64,000 nt of DNA, from the NCBI GenBank assembly GCA_034401795.1, contig CM067367.1, positions 30,573,337-30,637,336 on the forward strand, written 5' to 3'. The stretch's first letter is position 1. Each line of letters starts with the position of its first letter. The notes beneath the pieces were generated by a model. That model made no database searches and was not told the origin of the DNA. It was given only the letters and a program-made list of their open reading frames with translations. Source of the DNA: Chaetoderma sp. LZ-2023a (taxonomy: Eukaryota > Mollusca > Caudofoveata > Chaetodermatida > Chaetodermatidae). Positions 12,081 through 21,628 of this stretch are shown here, one piece after another. A program made the translations under genes and the position numbers.

Positions 12081-12236
12081 TTAACCAAAATGCGGGGACA
12101 GAAATGACTATTAAGTGACAATCATTCCAGTAATAAATTTTGATATATACTGTTTTTGAAAATTTACTACTAGAATGTCTGACACTCCACTTGTAAAAAG
12201 TCTAAAATATGTTTTCTTCTGTTTCATTAACCAACG
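12081..12236. repeat. 156-bp tandem unit 1 downstream of the MULE
   Basis: TTAACCAAAATGCGGGGACA through to a TTTCTTCTGTTTCAT block. A second copy starts at 12237 with TTAACCAACGTGCGGG and keeps the order (ATTCCAGTAATA, TGAAAATT, AATGTCTG). The second unit is interrupted by the MITE at 12342-12826 and resumes at 12835. Confidence 0.6.
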
Positions 12237-12341
12237 TGCGGGAAAAGCAATGACTATTAGGCTAAATGACAGGCATTCCAGTAATAGGTCTACATTTTCA
12301 GAAATACTATTTGAAAATTGACTATTGTAATGTCTGCCATT

Positions 12342-12826
12342 AGGCTTGCGTGATTATTGCTTTGAGTCATCGCGATCGATTATTTAAGAATAATCATGAT
12401 TACTCGAGTAATCAGCTTGGGTACAAACCTACAAATTACCAAGACATAACAACAAAAGGATATCTATTATGGAAGCTGCAATGGCATTTATAAAAGTCCA
12501 TTTGCAGGCCAACGGAAGACATTTTTCATTCCAGTGATACATTTTCAAAAATAGTTGTCTCTTGACCTGCAAATGGACATACATTCACTAAGCAAAATGT
12601 TAACTTTCGTGACCGATTTCATTGCAAAATAATTAAAAGGTTAAAATTGAAATACATGTATTTTATGCTGCGGTATTTCAATTCCAACCGTATAGTAATT
12701 TTTTAATGAGATCGGCCACAAAAGTTTCCATATTCACGATTATTCGATTATATAATCTTTAATCATATAAATTCACGATCTAAAAAATAATCGCGATTTT
12801 CGATTTAATCACGTAATCGTGCAAGT
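12342..12826. mobile_element. Non-autonomous hAT-type element (MITE), 485 bp
   Basis: The left end AGGCTTGCGTGATTA and the right end (reverse complement ACTTGCACGATTA) form imperfect terminal inverted repeats. An 8-bp direct repeat flanks it: CTGCCATT at 12334-12341 and CTGCCGTT at 12827-12834, with one mismatch. The interrupted 156-bp tandem unit gives the empty-site reading. An 8-bp duplication is the hAT signature. The inside has no ORF and includes a fragment of the 'ATTCCAGTGATACATTTTC' hairpin MITE family. A solitary relic of the same terminus (ATAATCGTGCAAGCCT) lies at about 16829-16844. Confidence 0.7.
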
Positions 12827-12834
12827 CTGCCGTT

Positions 12835-13527
12835 CCAGATGTAAAAAATTTTAAATAGGCTTTCATCTGTTTCATCTGCTACTGTACCATGGATAAATTT
12901 ATATATATTTAAAAATGTACATTCTTGTAAAATTAATGTCTTTGTCTTCATAATCTGCAGGTTGTAATAAACAGTTTTCTTTAATTACACTTGCGTTATT
13001 GATTTAATAATATTAAAATGAAAGGCACTACTTCCCCTGCCTACACCACCGCAATCGCAGGCAGTAATGCTAGGCATAAGTTACCCCATCCGTGAGATGT
13101 TATTAGTCTATCCATCAATCTTTAGCAAGTCAATTCTAAATGTCGAGTTTGGTCAGAAATGTTGAACTGGTATGTTGGTGCGGACGGGCATGATCGGGGA
13201 ATCTATCGTGTATGTGGCCTCGCTGTAGTGTCTGGTTGGTGCGCATGCACGAGCAGAATAGCAGCTAAAATTTCTGCTCAGTGAAATATCTCAAATATCT
13301 AGTTTTCCTCAAGTTATAGTGAAAATATTTCAGAGCATTGTCGATCTAATCAAGTACTAACTATAGATTGTTCTAAAATCGTAAATTACATTCGATCTAC
13401 CGTATTTGCAGACTGAAATGATCAATATCCGATCTTTCTTCTTATTTTTGTGTTTGTGAATCCCGTCAAAACTAGGAGCACCAGAAATAAGAAATTCAAA
13501 AGTGAAAAGTCTGTAAGGTGATCAACA
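12835..13527. other. Likely 5' untranslated region and flank of the downstream LINE
   Basis: No ORF. The stretch leads directly into the ATG of the 2A-containing LINE ORF at 13528. The border between unrelated flank and LINE 5' UTR cannot be set by eye. Confidence 0.35.
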
Positions 13528-15021
13528 ATGATGTCTTCTCAAGTAACGTTCAAACTTTGGCATTCTGGGCTATTGATCTTAGCACTAGACATTGAGGTCA
13601 ATCCTGGACCACACACACCAAAATATCCCTGTGGAGAGTGCACAAAAGCTGTTAAATGGACACGAAAAGGTATTGCCTGTGATACGTGTAGCTGTGATAA
13701 ATGGTACCACACATCATGCATCAGCTTACCAGATAAGCTGTACGAGCTGCAGACTTCCACGTCTCCATGGATATGTGTTCTTTGTGGTATGCCAAACTTC
13801 TCATCTGCGTTGTTCACATCAACACCAGCTGAATCACTCGATAAAAGCCATCCGTCACTTCTCAAATATCACAAACATTGTCTGTTGATAGCCATGGAAA
13901 TGTATCCATACAAAACATAGGAGCACTGATCCAGGCCTCATTCCTGATCAGAAGTCACGAAACAACTGATGCAATCCGTCATTCCGACTCAAGCGTGTCA
14001 TCCAGATTGTCGTCCCTGGATACCTCGTGTCAATCAATCTCAGACATGTCAGTTCCAGTTAAAAATAATAGTACGACCAGAACACTAGTGGTAAACCTTC
14101 AAAGTATTCGCAATAAAAAGGCTGAACTTTGGAATCTTATCGCCAGTACAAATCGCGACATAATCTTAGGGTCAGAAATATGATTAAAACCTGATATTTA
14201 TAATGCTGAACTTTTCCCTGAGAAATATGACGTCTATTGCAGAGATGAAGTCGACGGCTATGGTGGAATACTTGTGGCCACAAAGAAGACTCATATATCT
14301 CAAGCGATTCCTACATCATCAGCCGCAGAATCTGTTGTTGTCCACCTCCAGACAGAAAACAAGAATGATCCCATCATAGTCGATGTTATATATCAGACTC
14401 CTTCACGAACAAGCAACCAGCAGATGTCCAGCATATGTGATGTTCATGAAACGGTGTCCAGTCACTGCAAATCTTCTACCATATGGGTGGGCAGTGATCT
14501 ACACCTGCTGGACATCGATTGGGAAAGCAATTGTATAGATGGTACTAGTAATTATCCCAAATCTGTCAACCAACTTTTCCTCGATAAAGTAAACGACATC
14601 GGCTTACAGCAAATGGTTAATCAAACTACCAGAAAGGAATTAATTCTTGACATATTCTTATCTAACAAACCAGACCTAATTGTACGTTCTGAAGTCATAC
14701 CTGGTTTCAGCGATCATGACATAGTACTCGTGGACAGCCGAATCCGTCCAACAAGGGCCCGTCCGGCACCTCATCAACTTAGTGTCTGGAAAAAAGCAGA
14801 CTGATCAGATGAAAGTAGATACCATCAAATTCTCCACTGAGCTTTGTTCCGACAATGCAACAGGCAGCTCCTCAGTGAATAAAATGTGGCTCCAACTACA
14901 AAATCACATGGCAAATATGCAAGCCCAATATGTACCAACAAAGACAATATCTTCAAAGTTTCACCAACCGTGGATCAATGATAACCTCAAATGCCTCGCT
15001 CGTCGAAAACATCTTGCATGA
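13528..15021 (+). pseudogene. LINE ORF with N-terminal 2A-like peptide, PHD finger and APE endonuclease; RT missing
   Basis: From ATG 13528: a hydrophobic start, then DIEVNPGP at residues 21-28. This matches the 2A consensus D(V/I)ExNPG|P, at which ribosomes skip the Gly-Pro bond. A C4HC3-like PHD finger follows (YPCGECTK, CDTC, KWYHTSC, WICVLC). A frameshift near 13880-13910 leads to the endonuclease start (LVVNLQSIRNKKAELWNL, DIILGSE). A TGA at 14181 interrupts it and reading resumes with DVYCRDEVDGYGGILVATKK, LDIFLSNKPDLIV and FSDHDIVLVDSRI. A second shift near 14800 enters the linker (QPWINDNLKCLARRKHL). 2A motifs at the start of APE-type LINEs are known in sea urchin, amphioxus and molluscs. 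Unusually for a LINE, the 5' end is kept and the 3' RT half is lost, ending beside the TATTTG repeat at 15058. Confidence 0.85.
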
Positions 15022-15057
15022 AAACGGGCAAAGAAGTCTGAAACCGTATTATAGAGA

Positions 15058-15210
15058 TGAAAAGTATTTGAAAGTATTTGAAGTATTTGAAATACTTTTA
15101 GAAAAGTATTTGCACTTGCATTTGAACGAAGTTGAAAGTATATGTATTTACACTTTCATTTGCATTTGAACCAATGTGAAGTATTTGCAGTTGCATTTAA
15201 ATACTTTTGT
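15058..15210. repeat. TATTTG/ATTTGC-rich simple repeat, copy 2
   Basis: Same block order and core (TTTGAACCAATGTGAAG) as 8292-8404. It abuts the broken 3' end of the 2A-LINE. Confidence 0.7.
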
Positions 15211-16110
15211 AAACTGATTTATGCTATTATGTAAACCGCCTCTTGATTTGTATAAATGAACTGTATTTGTTTGCAGTGGGAAACACACCAACAATAAATA
15301 TCTTACAATGCTCCCACTTTAATAAGAAAAAATAAACCTTGTTTAAACCAAGTGAATCCAGGTTTTACATATATCGCGTAATAGTGCTTTGTGGTTCTTT
15401 TCTTTTTTACTGGTTTCCTACAAGTTGAGCAAGGGAACTTGGCAGACATTAGGGTTTGGCAGGGGACGATTGGAGAAAGAAGAGAGAGGATAAATGACAC
15501 CCAGGACACCCAAATCATATTGTGGTAGGCTCTAGAACTTCCATTGAGGATTTTGATTAGTCACTTTTTGGGTGAAAATCTGAGATTGTTTGAAAAATTT
15601 ACTGGAAAATGGTCAAAACGGATCTCTAAGTCCTCTTTAACTGCTTGGTGGATTTTAACCAAATATATGTCTGGGATGATCTTGCAGTGATAGGTTCTAA
15701 ACCTAATTGTATTCACAAGTTTGTTTGTTCAATTTCTTTGGCAACAATCCTGGATTTTACAAAATTTTCTGGAACAATTGCTACTCTGTCTTAATCGGCC
15801 GATTTCAACGAAATTTGGATGGAACAGTCTTATCGAAGTAGGCTTCGACATATCAAACGAGAATTCTGACTGGTCAATTATTTGGTTGCCATCTTGGATT
15901 TTCCAAAAATTATCGATCATGTGTATTTAAATGCAAACGGTTCAAATGCTAATGGTCCAGGTGAGTGCCACAGGCCCTTGGGCCTCTTGTTCGTATACAG
16001 CAACCAAATTTGGTGTGTGGATGCCATCGAAAAACCAGAACTTTACTGGATGATACAGGCTTACTTGGCCGATATAATTAATTGACAACCTCACGTCATT
16101 TGTTCTTGTA
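15211..16110. repeat. Diffuse repeat ending in an AGGCCCTTGGGCCT stem
   Basis: Two related ~165-bp blocks (about 15640-15780 and 15795-15930) share GGCAACAATCCTGGATTTTAC- and GGTTGCCATCTTGGATTTTCC-like words, CAAATTTGG and GGTTCTAAAC-like words. They run into GAGTGCCACAGGCCCTTGGG. The 14-bp inverted repeat AGGCCCTTGGGCCT sits at 15972-15985, followed by CTTGTT. A short stem near a 3' end is reminiscent of Helitron-type elements, but the CTRR end is not clear. 15211-15630 holds nothing I recognise. Confidence 0.4.
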
Positions 16111-16349
16111 TTAGCCCTTTAATGGTCATGTCAGCAAAACCAGCCTCTGTTATGGTCTTGTAGAATGTCTATTTACAGGTCAAGTGAATACAATTCTTGA
16201 AAATTTACCACTGAAATGACTGGCTCGATAACCGAGCCAGTCATTCCATTGACAAATTTTCAAAAATTGTATTCTTTTGGCCTGTAATGGACATTCATTA
16301 GGCAGATATTTAAATTTTCTTGACCAAATTTTACAATTTAAAGGGCTAA
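16111..16349. mobile_element. Hairpin MITE, family 1, beside the FCSK start codon
   Basis: Ends are TTAGCCCTTTAATGGTC and its complement ...TTTAAAGGGCTAA. The centre is a near-perfect palindrome around ATGACTGGCTCGATAACCGA with arms continuing as TCAAGAATTG. The whole element folds on itself and has no ORF. It belongs to the abundant family copied at 25.5-27.3, 35.0-35.8, 49.7, 55.1, 56.5 and 57.5 kb. It ends 34 bp before the FCSK ATG. Confidence 0.75.
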
Positions 16350-16383
16350 ATATGTAAATTGTCATCCTTCAGCTTGTAAAGCC

Positions 16384-16474
16384 ATGGCAGACTCTCAGAA
16401 TAAAGACATGGTAAAATGGACGGCTATTGTAGTGACCTGTAGTGACCTGACCACGGCCGATGCCTACCAGAAAG
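16384..16474 (+). CDS. FCSK: L-fucose kinase, coding exon 1
   Basis: The ATG at 16384 sits in GCCATGG. The exon gives 30 codons plus one base, starting MADSQNKDMVKWTAIVVTC, like the N-terminus of animal fucokinases (short acidic lead, then W-T-x-I-x-x-T-C). FCSK phosphorylates free L-fucose at C1 with ATP in the cytosol, the first step of the fucose salvage route to GDP-fucose. The donor is AAAG|GTATGT and runs straight into a (GT)n tract. Phase 1 matches exon 2, where G plus AG makes Glu. The closeness of a MITE leaves little room for a host 5' UTR unless an upstream noncoding exon exists. Confidence 0.88.
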
Positions 16475-16507
<33 letters not shown>

Positions 16508-16545
16508 TGCGTGCGTGCGTGCATGCGAACGTGCGTGTGTGCACG
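16475..16545. repeat. (GT)n / GCGT microsatellite at a splice donor
   Basis: About fourteen GT units followed by GCGT units. The tract begins within the FCSK exon 1 donor. Confidence 0.95.
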
Positions 16546-17015
16546 CAGGAGGGCGGGCGCATGTATGCATATACATCTATGTGGCAATTAGACTGGACGC
16601 ATTTTAGTGATCTGATCAGTGATACCAATTAAATTTTTTTAAAGCATTGTGTTAGAAATCCCATTTTGAAGTAAAGTTTGTACGTGTAGCTTTTTCAGAT
16701 ATTTCCAATACTAGCGGTTTTGATAGCTTAAATGCCTCCCCAACCCACCATCACCAGTACAGCTGCGGTTAATCGAATGATCACGATTATTTATCTAAAA
16801 TAATCACGATAAAAATGCTGCATAATCGTGCAAGCCTACGTCAGCATACACGTCACTTAGAACTTAATTATGACATCATATGATGTCAGATGATCGATGA
16901 ATAAATTTGGAAAGGTCCATTATCTTTTCTGGAGAAAAATTATATATTATCCTTCACTGATCATTGTTTCATATACATAAATTGAGTTATTTCTATCTTT
17001 CTATCGTCACACCAG

Positions 17016-17167
17016 AGTTGCTTATTCGTCAGCGAAAAGGCTTGCTTGATGATGATACATTACTGCTGACAGCACCTGATCCAAAGATGCGCGTGGGCAG
17101 TGGTGGTGCCACACTGAACGCATTATTAATGGTGGCTGAGTATATAAGCGCTAAGCAGGGATACAGC
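17016..17167 (+). CDS. FCSK: L-fucose kinase, coding exon 2
   Basis: Acceptor CACACCAG|AGTTGC and donor TACAGC|GTGAGT, 152 nt. Joined to exon 1 it reads ...YQK|ELLIRQRKGLL and DTLLLTAPDPKMRVGSGGAT, then LNALLMVAEYISAKQGYS. The RVGSGGATLNAL motif is the Gly-rich loop of the nucleotidyltransferase-like N-terminal domain shared by fucokinase and GDP-fucose pyrophosphorylase. It ends at a codon boundary, matching exon 3. Reading past the donor gives low-quality sequence that fits no fucokinase, so that extension was not accepted. Confidence 0.92.
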
Positions 17168-17440
17168 GTGAGTATTAGAATAGTGGAATCCAGTTCTAGC
17201 TCGGCCCGCCCGTGCTTTGCCCATTTTGTGATCGATCGAACCCAGAATTCCCAGAATCCTAGTGTCAAGGTAACTACAGGTAAGCTGTTGGATGTTTTGA
17301 AACCAATTTGATGGCAATACAGTAGCACTGAGTCAAACTTATTTCAAAATATTCAACAGAAAGTTGATTAAATACTAAAGACATACAATTCATACACGAA
17401 TGGGTGCATTGGCAAAGCGGAGTATACGTGTCAGTACCTC

Positions 17441-17886
17441 CAGGGTTCGTACTGGTCATGGAAATCCTGGAAAGTCATGGAATTTGAAAATTTAAATTTC
17501 TGGCCTTGAAAGTCATGGGAAATCTGCATTTTTTATCATAGGTCACGGAAAAGTCATGGAAAATCATAATCTTAGAAAGTAAAAAGAATTTGTTAGCATA
17601 GATTTTCATCGTCACCTCTATGCAATAAAAATTACAGCATCAGCCCATCAAAACAGGCTTTGACTTGGTTGTTGCAAGACACAATTTATTCAGACATTTG
17701 GCAGAGTATCTCAAATTGTAATTTATGTGACTACGTCATAAACACAAATCTTCTAGCTATTAATTCTTGGACGTCATGGAATTTGTTATTTTTGGTCAGG
17801 AAAAGTCATGGAATTTGTTATTTTTGGTCAGGAAAAGTCATGGAAAACTCATGGAATTTCAAACACAGAAAGGTGTACGAACCTTG
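17441..17886. mobile_element. Non-autonomous element with CAGGGTTCGTAC ends
   Basis: The left end CAGGGTTCGTACTGGTCATG and the right end GGTGTACGAACCTTG are inverted repeats. The inside is made of repeated GGAAAAGTCATGGAA words, including a direct repeat of TTTGTTATTTTTGGTCAGG at about 17783 and 17815. The CAGGG start is hAT-like, but no convincing 8-bp duplication was found. Confidence 0.55.
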
Positions 17887-18040
17887 TATCTTCCGCAAGT
17901 GCAATCTAGTTGAACATTGCAGAGTCTGTTAAAGAATGACTGCTGTACATAAACTCTATATGCGGAAACATGATGTTGCTATTAACATCTTAACACTCTG
18001 ATGAAAATAGTTTAAAGATTTCAAATCAAATTAAAACATG

Positions 18041-18136
18041 AACTGGTGTTCTTTTTTCAACAAATTTGGTGGAAGATGTTGCTGTTGTAGACAGCAACAT
18101 CTTCCACCAAAATTGTTGAAAAATGGACACCAGTTT
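18041..18136. repeat. Long hairpin, arms ~45 bp
   Basis: Left arm 18041-18085 (AACTGGTG, then TTCAACAAATTTGGTGGAAG) pairs with right arm 18091-18136 with few mismatches, around a 5-nt loop. Same arm ends as 548-615. Confidence 0.8.
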
Positions 18137-18427
18137 CTTTGCTATTGACACAGCAAAGGATGGAATATTGACATCAGAGTGGTAAGGGTTCACATCTTAC
18201 AGGAACCTTGTTTCCAAAATGAACACCAGCTATCATTTGAAATGGAATGGAAGCAGACATTTCAGAACTTTACCTATGCTTAGTGTGGGGTGGATGCGTA
18301 ATAGTTTGAATTTGTTGCAGAATATCTTTCTCATTCTTTTTGTTACCCTGGAGGTCTTGTGTAGCGCACAATGAAGTTTCAGACAATCAGTACCTAGCAT
18401 TACAGGAGTGACGTAATCAATACCTGC

Positions 18428-18621
18428 ATTTCACTTCAAGAGTATACTTACCTCCCTAATACTTTTGATATTGCTAAATATTGGCTTTCACTCAATAAAC
18501 ACTCAGATTTAAAACAGTTAGGTGCCCCTACTGGGCAGGGAGTCAGAGCGTAGTCTGGCGGATGCCAGCCCCACCACCGCGCATGCGCACACTAGCACTT
18601 CCTCTTTGCTAGATTATTGGC
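18428..18621 (+). repeat. DIRS copy A left inverted terminal repeat
   Basis: From CTTACCTCCCTAATAC onward (18446 to about 18621) it is the reverse complement of 25261-25433. It includes the palindromic word GCGCATGCGC. The outer ~20 bp (ATTTCACTTCAAGAGTATAC) has no counterpart in the right repeat. Its complement occurs in the ICR. Confidence 0.92.
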
Positions 18622-18713
18622 AGAGAGTTCACACATGTCTTTTTGTGCTGAAGCTTTTCTTTATCTTAAACTAGTTTAAGTGGTGTTGGTTGGTGTGATA
18701 GTCACTTTTTTGG

Positions 18714-18764
18714 ATGGCGGGAGGTTTCAATTCGCCAAAGAAGGACTTAGGACCTTTAAATCAG
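18714..18764 (+). CDS. DIRS copy A ORF1, putative first exon
   Basis: A 51-nt frame, MAGGFNSPKKDLGPLNQ, ending CAG|GTGACT. The same 17-codon exon with the same donor is present in copies B, C and D, varying mostly by amino-acid replacements that keep length and frame. Spliced to 19528 it stays in phase with ORF1. The ORF1 frame has no ATG before residue ~42 otherwise. No transcript supports this yet. Confidence 0.6.
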
Positions 18765-19527
18765 GTGACTTCTAGTAAAATTAGCGAGTTTTCTTCCCGG
18801 TGTATTGTGTTTCCGGGACTCGCGTTTACCGTGATAAGCGCCTTAGTTAGTTGGTTTAGGTCAACTCGGTGCTTCCTAGGACTAATTTCTCTTTCTGTTT
18901 ATGTCCACAGGTCTGTATGACGCTGGGTGGTGACAATCACAGTTGCTGAGAGTTAGTTTTCTCTCCACCATGGTTCCATTTCCTACTAACACTGTTAGGT
19001 TATCTAACCAAATGAAAAATATGTCCAGTGAGTTGGAGGCCTAGTATTAGTCTTCTCACTTTGCCCTCTTGATCCAATTCCTTCCCCATGAGGTGGAGAG
19101 AGTTAAGAGGCGTGCAGATGGTGGAGTTCTCCGGTTCGTCACGTTGGATGGTTTGTCTATACAAAGTGTCAGGTATCTAGTTATTGATAATGTGGTGATG
19201 TTAATTATTGTAAACAAACAAAGGGAGATAATTAACATTTTTGCCAGAAAAGAGTTATCTATATGTATCTGATGGTTGTGTAGTCAACTTATCCATTCAG
19301 CATACAATTCGTCCTTGCACTTGGATGTTTTGTTGGGATCGAATTTTTCCTGTCACGGGATTAATGACGTCATAATCAGCCTGGCTATGTGTTTATCAAG
19401 CAATTCAAGCGCTATGCTGGTTTCTGATGTATATGGATCTTTATGATCGTTTTCCTTCTCTTTGAGTTGGATTGAGTTTCTAAGCTTAACTAGTTGCTCA
19501 TACTCCTTGTCCTTTGCCCTGTTTCAG

Positions 19528-21591
19528 GGACCGGGTTGCGCGTCCTGTGGTCGTTTTCTGCCGGATAAGTTCTGGCCGCATCTGTGCTGTCAATGTAGCC
19601 CTTGTGGTCCATTGGTTAATTGTGACATATGTAAGCACTGGGGGGGCGAGTTAATGTCCGAATTCTTGTGCTATTTACAGGCGACGGACAAGGTGGTAGA
19701 GGAGGAGAAGAAGAAGAAGCGGAAACGAGAGGTTGTAAGTGGTAAGGGTAAGGGGAAGGTCTCGTCCGCGGTGGATATGGAGGCCTTCCGGACCGAGATG
19801 TTGGGAGAGATGAAGAGGACAATAAAGGATTTGGTTCCAGGGTTGCTTCGTGGCATGCTTCCTGGACCAAATCCTTTGCTGTCCTCATCATCGGCTTCGG
19901 AGCAGGTAATCCCCGCCTCTGGATCGATTTTCCTTAGTCCGCTTCCGTTGTCCGACGATTCAGAGGTGGCCCCATTAGAGGGGGCGTTCCACGGCCCTGG
20001 CAGCAGGCTTATTGCCGCGCCGATAGGGGACCGTGGACGGTTGTCGCTGGAACCCGCGGGCTGCTTATCAGTCCAGGGGTATCCGCACGCCGCGGTGGCC
20101 AGTACCTCCTATGGCACCGTTCCTGGTCAGCCCGGGTTAGCTCTCTTTGCTAACCCGGGGTCTAATCTTTCTGACCAGGGTAATGAGGATTACCTGCTAG
20201 GGTCGCCGTCTGACGACGTGGACATGGATGAAGACGTTTGTGCACCCCTCGCGGGGAATACAGGCGCCTTGTTCCACGGTTTTACTCACCCTGGAGTAAA
20301 GTCCGCGGCTCAGGTGGTGGCCCAGGGCGCTGCTGATGGCCAGCGGTACCGCATACCTCGGCTTGCCGAGGGTGTTGCTGGTGCTGGCCGGGCCCGTGGT
20401 GAGCCTATATATACCCCGCGCTCTGCCACGGTGCCTGCTCCTGGTCAAACCAGTGATATTTTCATGCCGGTGCTGTCAGGCCCGCGTGTTTTCCCTGGCT
20501 TGCCAGGTGTATCAGCATACCCGCCGTCAAGCTCTACTGCTTGCGCTCAGGAGGAAGACGAAGGACCCCGTCTTGTAGAGCGCTCGCAGTTAGCCACGGA
20601 GGAGGATTGGTATGACGCTTGCCAGTGGTTGGTGAGCGTTAGGCCTGATCTGCCCGTGGAGCAGTCGGCTAGCCAGCGTGTTCACACGCCGTGGTTAGCT
20701 GGGAAACCGACTGCTAACGCTATGCCTTCTCTGCCGCTGGCGGAGCATGTCGTTGACATGTTCAAGGCGGCGGAGTCGTCCATTAAGTCGAGTGGACGTC
20801 TCGCGAAGGCCCCTCGCGAGGTGGCCAGGCGTTGTCGCATCGTGCCCCTGGATTACCAGCGGTACGGTGTGGTACCCAAGCCCAGCGTGGATGACCGCGC
20901 GGCTTTGGGTGAGGATGCGCGGCCAGGCTCCCGTTCTGACACGGGTGTCTTGTGCGCGAACGCGTTGCGTTCGGCGAATGCCGCGTTGCGTGATGCGGAG
21001 GAGAGTGGGAGGGCTTCGATTGCCGCTCTGTCCCACGTCTCCCAGCTGTTACAGGGGGTAGTAACGGCATCCGCATCGCGCCAGCCAAGTCCGGTCACTG
21101 TCCAGCGAACCATCCAGGATGGTATTAACCTGGCGCTGGACTGTGTGACTCGGGCGGTGACCAGGAGTGTCAGGGCAAGACGCACGTTTGCCCTGGACAA
21201 TCTGTGCCCGTCTCAGGACCTGTACAATAGGCTACTGCGTACGCCTATGACGGGCCCTGGTCTTTTTGGAGGTGAGGGATGTCGCCACCTCCAGGAGACG
21301 GTCACCCTGGTGAATAACCAGAGGGCGCTGCGCGAGCAGTTTGATGTACTGCGTCGTGCTAACGTTCGCGCCGCGGCCCCGGCGTATCGTCCCCTGCAGG
21401 CTCGAGGTGGTGATGGCCAGGTCAGTGGCCAGCCACCGTCGCAGCGTCGGCCTCGGCCGCGTGCGATTCGGCCAGCAGCGAGGGGGGCGCAGGTTCCTCA
21501 GGCGCCGTCAGCCAGGCAGCCGCCCGCGCACCGAGGTGCGCGCGGGGCGGGGCGGGGCGCGCGAGGGTCTGGGCGTGGTTATTGGTCCTGA
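19528..21591 (+). CDS. DIRS copy A ORF1 (Gag-like) main exon
   Basis: Follows TTTCAG|GGACCG. It is a 687-aa body and opens with a cysteine cluster (GCASCGRF, HLCCQCSPCG, NCDICKHW) likely to bind zinc or nucleic acid. A basic stretch follows (EEEKKKKRKREVV), then a long Ser/Pro/Gly-rich middle, a conserved block (RSQLATEEDWYDACQWLVSV), a helical C-terminal third and an RG-rich tail (RGARGAGRGARGSGRGYWS). Position and basic tail fit the DIRS ORF1/Gag role in packaging RNA. Intact, with the same length as in copy B. The intron 18765-19527 is inferred. Confidence 0.75.
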   Translation, partial: GPGCASCGRFLPDKFWPHLCCQCSPCGPLVNCDICKHWGGELMSEFLCYLQATDKVVEEEKKKKRKREVVSGKGKGKVSSAVDMEAFRTEMLGEMKRTIKDLVPGLLRGMLPGPNPLLSSSSASEQVIPASGSIFLSPLPLSDDSEVAPLEGAFHGPGSRLIAAPIGDRGRLSLEPAGCLSVQGYPHAAVASTSYGTVPGQPGLALFANPGSNLSDQGNEDYLLGSPSDDVDMDEDVCAPLAGNTGALFHGFTHPGVKSAAQVVAQGAADGQRYRIPRLAEGVAGAGRARGEPIYTPRSATVPAPGQTSDIFMPVLSGPRVFPGLPGVSAYPPSSSTACAQEEDEGPRLVERSQLATEEDWYDACQWLVSVRPDLPVEQSASQRVHTPWLAGKPTANAMPSLPLAEHVVDMFKAAESSIKSSGRLAKAPREVARRCRIVPLDYQRYGVVPKPSVDDRAALGEDARPGSRSDTGVLCANALRSANAALRDAEESGRASIAALSHVSQLLQGVVTASASRQPSPVTVQRTIQDGINLALDCVTRAVTRSVRARRTFALDNLCPSQDLYNRLLRTPMTGPGLFGGEGCRHLQETVTLVNNQRALREQFDVLRRANVRAAAPAYRPLQARGGDGQVSGQPPSQRRPRPRAIRPAARGAQVPQAPSARQPPAHRGARGAGRGARGSGRGYWS

Positions 21592-21628
21592 CAGGACGCT
21601 TACCGCGGTAAGAACCACTCCGGTGTGT

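Larger units (their letters stand above)
17168..18427. other. FCSK intron 2, proximal part, with old repeats
   Basis: Intron 2 spans 17168-27718 (10,551 bp). This part holds a degenerate hairpin at 17297-17362 (family 2, ending TTTCAAAATATTCAACAG), the CAGGGTTCGTAC element at 17441-17886 and the hairpin at 18041-18136. No exon is expected here, because exons 2 and 3 join without a missing segment. Confidence 0.7.

Noticed and set aside
17168..17311. Extension of FCSK exon 2 past 17167
   Set aside because: The GTGAGT donor at 17168 and the in-phase exon 3 restore the family sequence. The extension does not resemble fucokinase.
19616..21200. Minus-strand frames of 60-115 codons opposite DIRS ORF1 (also in B, C, D)
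   Set aside because: GC-rich antisense shadows of ORF1, with no motif and no conservation pattern of their own.
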